From positions 1-8,180 of the forward strand of contig DDKQ01000099.1 of assembly GCA_002339355.1 (NCBI GenBank): DNA of 8,180 bases. Direction: 5' to 3'. The DNA comes from Candidatus Subteraquimicrobium carltonvillense (GTDB lineage: Bacteria; Actinomycetota; Aquicultoria; Subteraquimicrobiales; Subteraquimicrobiaceae). Position 1 is the stretch's first letter; every line of letters starts with the position of its first letter. Below are positions 6,074 through 8,180 of this stretch, piece by piece. Both the position numbers and the translations under genes were made by a program. The notes beneath the pieces were generated by a model. That model searched no databases. It worked only from the letters and a program-made list of their open reading frames with translations, and was not told the origin of the DNA.

Positions 6074-6124
6074 TTACTCGTTCAAGTTGTAATGTTTATG
6101 CACATTGGTCCTCCAAAAATTACT

Positions 6125-6144
6125 GTGAACCGTGAACGGTGAAC
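6125..6144. repeat. Period-7 tandem repeat of GTGAAC, three copies
   Basis: GTGAAC occurs at 6125, 6132 and 6139, each followed by one variable base, directly before the ribosome site of the next gene. Within it ACCGT-GA-ACGGT forms a short hairpin. The 88-base spacer (6074-6161) otherwise shows no promoter or terminator. A different period-7 repeat occurs before greA. Confidence 0.55.
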
Positions 6145-6161
6145 CATTTAAGGGGTGAGGA

Positions 6162-7253
6162 ATGGGAAAGTTTGGCTTCTTAGTACATCCATTGAGCATT
6201 GAGGATGTAGCAAAGAAGTACAAAATCGCTCGAAAGGTTTCACCCAAATTGGTGGCGGGTGTGTTGAAGAGAAGGCGCCCCTTCGTAATTTCTGAAGCCA
6301 CAGGAATTAGATCTTCAACGGGAGCGGAAGCCAAGGGATGGTTTATAGCCGTTCCACTTTTGCCTCATCAGATGTTGGAGTTGGATGAGGAGTTTGTGAT
6401 CAAGAAAATTGTGAAAGCATGCAAGATCGCTAGAAAGAGGGGGGCGCGAATCGTGGGGTTGGGTGCTTTCACCGCCTTGGTGGGTAATGGCGGTCGAAGG
6501 ATTGCAGATCGAATTGATATCGCAGTAACCACGGGTAACACTTACACCATTGTCACCGCCATTGAGGGAATCAAAAGGGCTGCTGCAGTAATGGACATCA
6601 ATTTGAGTGAAGCTTGCCTGACTGTGGTTGGAGCCACTGGTTCAATTGGTAGCGCTTGCGCCCAATGTCTGGCTCCGGAGGTAGGGGAACTCCGACTAGT
6701 CGGGCGCAATATGGAAAGGCTCGAATACCTTGTTGGAGAGGTCAAAAGGATTTCAAAAAAGGATGCCATAATCTCCACGGATATTTCCGCGTGTGTGCGC
6801 GAGGCGGATGTAATAATTTCGGTAACCGGAGCCGTTGGTGATGTTATTCTTCCAGAGGATATCAAACCCGGGGCCGTAATTTGTGATGTTGCCAGACCAC
6901 GGGATGTCTCTCAAAGAGTGGCTGAAGCGAGAGGCGATGTCCTCGTCATCGAAGGCGGGATAGTCAATGTCCCGGGCGATGCCGATTTAAATTTCGACTT
7001 CGGTTTGCCTAAGGGAATGGCTCTTGCGTGCATGGCGGAAACCATGATTTTAGCCTTGGAGGGGAGATACGAGGATTATACTTTGGGCAAGGATATAAGC
7101 GTGGAGAAGATAGGGGAGATGCAAGAGCTGGCAAAGAAACATGGTTTTGAACTCGCGGGCTTAAGGAGTTTTGACAAGGCCATGACCCCTGCACAGATTG
7201 AAGAGGTGAAGAAAAAGGCTCGGTCCCGCACAAGGGGGCAAAACTGGATTTAA
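6162..7253 (+). CDS. Acyl-ACP reductase (AAR)-like oxidoreductase
   Basis: A 363-residue cytosolic protein resembling, over its whole length, the cyanobacterial long-chain acyl-ACP reductase that makes fatty aldehydes for alkane synthesis. Shared features are the N-terminal GFLVHPLSIEDV (5-16), GLGAFTALV (99-107), the TTGNTYT block (123-129), the NADPH-binding VVGATGSIGSA (155-165), GRNMERL (181-187), EGGIVNVPGD (264-273), and ALACMAETMILALEG (287-301). Cys290 aligns with Cys294 of the Synechococcus enzyme, the residue acylated in catalysis. Relatives outside cyanobacteria are often annotated 'shikimate dehydrogenase' only because of the Rossmann domain. It has about 25 extra charged C-terminal residues (KKKARSRTRGQ). 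ATG 6162 follows GGGGTGAGG (6152-6160). No aldehyde-deformylating oxygenase is nearby, so the physiological substrate and product are uncertain; another acyl thioester is possible. Confidence 0.82.
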   Translation: MGKFGFLVHPLSIEDVAKKYKIARKVSPKLVAGVLKRRRPFVISEATGIRSSTGAEAKGWFIAVPLLPHQMLELDEEFVIKKIVKACKIARKRGARIVGLGAFTALVGNGGRRIADRIDIAVTTGNTYTIVTAIEGIKRAAAVMDINLSEACLTVVGATGSIGSACAQCLAPEVGELRLVGRNMERLEYLVGEVKRISKKDAIISTDISACVREADVIISVTGAVGDVILPEDIKPGAVICDVARPRDVSQRVAEARGDVLVIEGGIVNVPGDADLNFDFGLPKGMALACMAETMILALEGRYEDYTLGKDISVEKIGEMQELAKKHGFELAGLRSFDKAMTPAQIEEVKKKARSRTRGQNWI

Positions 7254-7275
7254 ACTAAGCCAAACTTAGGTGTAT

Positions 7276-7312
7276 TATTAACGAGTTAGGTTTACATCTT
7301 AGACATTCGAGG
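7276..7312. repeat. 37-bp direct repeat, copy 1
   Basis: Runs from TATTAACGAG to GACATTCGAGG and is repeated at 8086-8122 with a single T/C difference. The two copies stand 810 bases apart in the same orientation, on either side of greA. No gene end or transposase frame is recognisable in it. It may be the end of an insertion element or a dispersed intergenic repeat. Confidence 0.75.
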
Positions 7313-7364
7313 TACTTCCCGACCAGGGTGTTAACCCATTTTGTAAAATAGTCTAGTTTAAGTT

Positions 7365-7393
7365 TTGACAATTGAGAAATATTTTCCTATAAT
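7365..7393 (+). promoter_or_regulatory. Consensus sigma-70-type promoter of greA
   Basis: TTGACA (7365-7370), a 17-base spacer, and TATAAT (7388-7393): both hexamers match consensus perfectly. Transcription should begin near 7400, leaving a leader of about 140 bases before greA. Part of the spacer to the previous gene (7313-7364) shows nothing else convincing. Confidence 0.85.
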
Positions 7394-7404
7394 AGCTTTT
7401 ACTT

Positions 7405-7450
7405 GTGGCACTGCTTGACCTGCCCGCTGGCAGGCACGGAGTGCCACTTT
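7405..7450 (+). terminator. Terminator-like hairpin in the greA leader, with REP-like core
   Basis: GTGGCACT (7405-7412) pairs perfectly with AGTGCCAC (7440-7447), followed directly by TTTT (7448-7451). Inside, CCTGCC (7419-7424) and GGCAGG (7429-7434) form a perfect stem around CGCT. The hairpin starts within about 10 bases of the predicted greA start point, so it would form at the 5' end of the message and could stop transcription early. The core shares CCTGCCCG with the blocks at 4466 and 8145, so it could instead be an inserted repeat. Confidence 0.55.
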
Positions 7451-7469
7451 TATCAAATATAGTCGATTT

Positions 7470-7523
7470 CCGATGAGCGATGAGCGTTCAAAAATTTTTG
7501 CGCTGTCGAAAATCGCTCATCGG
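7470..7523. repeat. 11-bp inverted repeat with palindromic loop before the greA ribosome site
   Basis: CCGATGAGCGA (7470-7480) and TCGCTCATCGG (7513-7523) are perfect reverse complements. The loop contains AGCG (7483-7486), the palindrome CAAAAATTTTTG (7489-7500) and CGCT (7501-7504), which can extend the folding. The left arm also holds GATGAGC twice in tandem (7472-7485, period 7). The right arm ends 5 bases before the greA ribosome site. Confidence 0.7.
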
Positions 7524-7542
7524 TTAAAAAGAGGTGAAGGGA

Positions 7543-8025
7543 TTGTTGAAGAGAGAGATAATCTTAACTCCGGGTGGTTATAGAAAATTGGTGGAAGAGT
7601 TGCGCTTCTTGGTGACCAAGAGACGAAAGGAAGTGGCAAAGAGGATCAGAGATGCCATCACCTTCGGTGATCTTAACGAGAACTCTGAATATGATGATGC
7701 CAAAAATGAACAGGCATTCATCGAAGGTCGCATAATGCAAATCAATGAAATTCTCTCGCGTGCTAGGGTCATTGAGGATAAGCACATAAAGACGGATAGA
7801 GTCACCTTGGGTTCCGTCGTAACCCTGCGAGATTTGGAATCGGGCGAGGAAGTCGAATATTTGATGGTGGGATCGATTGAAGCCGATCCGGATAACCATA
7901 AAATTTCCAATGAATCACCAGTGGGCAGAGCAATTATGGGCAAGAAGGCTGGTCAAGTTGTCAAAGTACATGCCCCTCAAGGTTACATTAAATACGAGAT
8001 AGTGAACATAAGAAAAGCCAATTAA
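7543..8025 (+). CDS. greA: Transcription elongation factor GreA
   Basis: Binds RNA polymerase in the secondary channel and stimulates cleavage of backtracked transcripts, rescuing stalled elongation complexes. The N-terminal coiled coil (about 12-76) carries the tip motif FGDLNENSEYDDAK, whose acidic Asp43 and Glu46 correspond to the metal-coordinating D41/E44 of E. coli GreA. The C-terminal FKBP-like domain (about 82-158) contains VTLGSVVTLRD, YLMVGSIEADP, ISNESPVGRAIMGKKAG and a final YEIVNI strand. The 160-residue length is normal. I chose TTG 7543: the strong AAAGAGGTGA site (7528-7537) overlaps the in-frame GTG at 7534, ruling that out, and lies 5 bases from 7543 (8 from an adjacent TTG at 7546). 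It has its own perfect promoter and a long structured leader. No terminator follows within the remaining 155 bases. Confidence 0.97.
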   Translation: MLKREIILTPGGYRKLVEELRFLVTKRRKEVAKRIRDAITFGDLNENSEYDDAKNEQAFIEGRIMQINEILSRARVIEDKHIKTDRVTLGSVVTLRDLESGEEVEYLMVGSIEADPDNHKISNESPVGRAIMGKKAGQVVKVHAPQGYIKYEIVNIRKAN

Positions 8026-8085
8026 AATTCTCCCACAAAACATTCCACATCCTTGGCGAAAATCTAACCCCTTGCATTATTGAAC

Positions 8086-8122
8086 TATTAACGAGTCAGG
8101 TTTACATCTTAGACATTCGAGG
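8086..8122. repeat. 37-bp direct repeat, copy 2
   Basis: Same orientation as copy 1 (7276-7312), with one mismatch (C for T at the twelfth base). It lies in the 155-base tail after greA, which otherwise holds no gene. It is followed by GGGAGGGGTAAGTG, which looks like a ribosome site and GTG, but the frame closes after 14 codons. Confidence 0.75.
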
Positions 8123-8144
8123 GAGGGGTAAGTGCTTAAGAAAA

Positions 8145-8170
8145 CCTGCCCGTACGGGGCGGCGGCCGGA
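8145..8170. repeat. REP-like GC-rich palindromic block, third copy
   Basis: Begins with CCTGCCCG as do the blocks at 4466 and 7419. It contains the perfect palindrome CCCGTACGGG (8149-8158) and then CGGCCG (8163-8168). Its end may be cut by the window edge region. Confidence 0.5.
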
Positions 8171-8180
8171 GTATAACTTT

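Noticed and set aside
6125..6144. CRISPR-like short array
   Set aside because: The units are 7 bp with one-base spacing, far too short for repeat-spacer structure, and no cas genes are present.
7329..7362. Second BirA operator (TGTTAACC) before greA
   Set aside because: Only one half site is present; no matching GGTTAACA half at 14-16 bases, and greA has no link to biotin.
7534..7542. GTG start for GreA
   Set aside because: The codon is part of the ribosome site itself; TTG 7543 or 7546 has proper spacing.
7564..7943. Minus-strand frames of 111 and 121 codons inside greA
   Set aside because: They overlap each other and lie antisense to the conserved GreA sequence; translations resemble no family.
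8123..8180. Start of a new gene at GTG 8132 after GGGAGGGG
   Set aside because: The frame closes after 14 codons and overlaps the GC-rich palindromic repeat.

Overview
The window looks like chromosome from an anaerobic Gram-positive-type bacterium (Bacillota, or a deep-branching relative such as an early Actinomycetota lineage). The basis is several TTG/GTG starts behind strong GAGGTGA/AGGAGGT ribosome sites, a BioY biotin importer with a BirA-type operator, a type III pantothenate kinase, a long-form HisG, and the arrangement regulator / 'quinate dehydrogenase'-like / acyl-ACP-reductase-like / greA. I recall that arrangement from Peptococcaceae- and Moorella-like genomes. The assignment is an inference; no rRNA or other phylogenetic marker is present.

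Layout. (1) 94-1703: a DedA-family membrane protein, translationally coupled to birA (biotin ligase with an N-terminal HTH). (2) 1763-2377: bioY, with a near-consensus promoter overlapped by an inverted repeat of BirA-operator type, so birA and bioY form a local biotin sensing and uptake circuit. (3) 2430-2799: an AbrB/VapB-type antitoxin with no toxin, followed by a 10-codon vestige at the place where a vapC start would lie. (4) 2808-3572: coaX (CoA biosynthesis), meeting (5) hisG on the minus strand tail to tail with no spacer. (6) 4446-4632: the divergent hisG/regulator region, holding a GC-rich palindromic REP-like element, a perfect 14-bp palindrome, an extended -10 box and a second dyad. 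(7) 4633-7253: a plus-strand cassette of three genes: an HTH regulator, a protein of the family usually labelled 'quinate 5-dehydrogenase', and a homologue of cyanobacterial long-chain acyl-ACP reductase that keeps the catalytic cysteine. (8) 7254-7542: a structured greA leader with a perfect TTGACA-N17-TATAAT promoter, a terminator-like hairpin and an 11-bp inverted repeat. (9) greA, then a 3' tail with the second copy of a 37-bp direct repeat and a third REP-like palindrome.

The most interesting parts are the regulator/DUF/acyl-reductase cassette, whose pathway is not known to me; the greA leader, which resembles an attenuation or small-RNA system; and the toxin-less antitoxin. Several dispersed repeats (a CCTGCCCG palindrome family, period-7 tandem repeats and a 37-bp direct repeat) sit only in intergenic DNA. 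No CRISPR array, tRNA, rRNA or intact transposase gene was seen.
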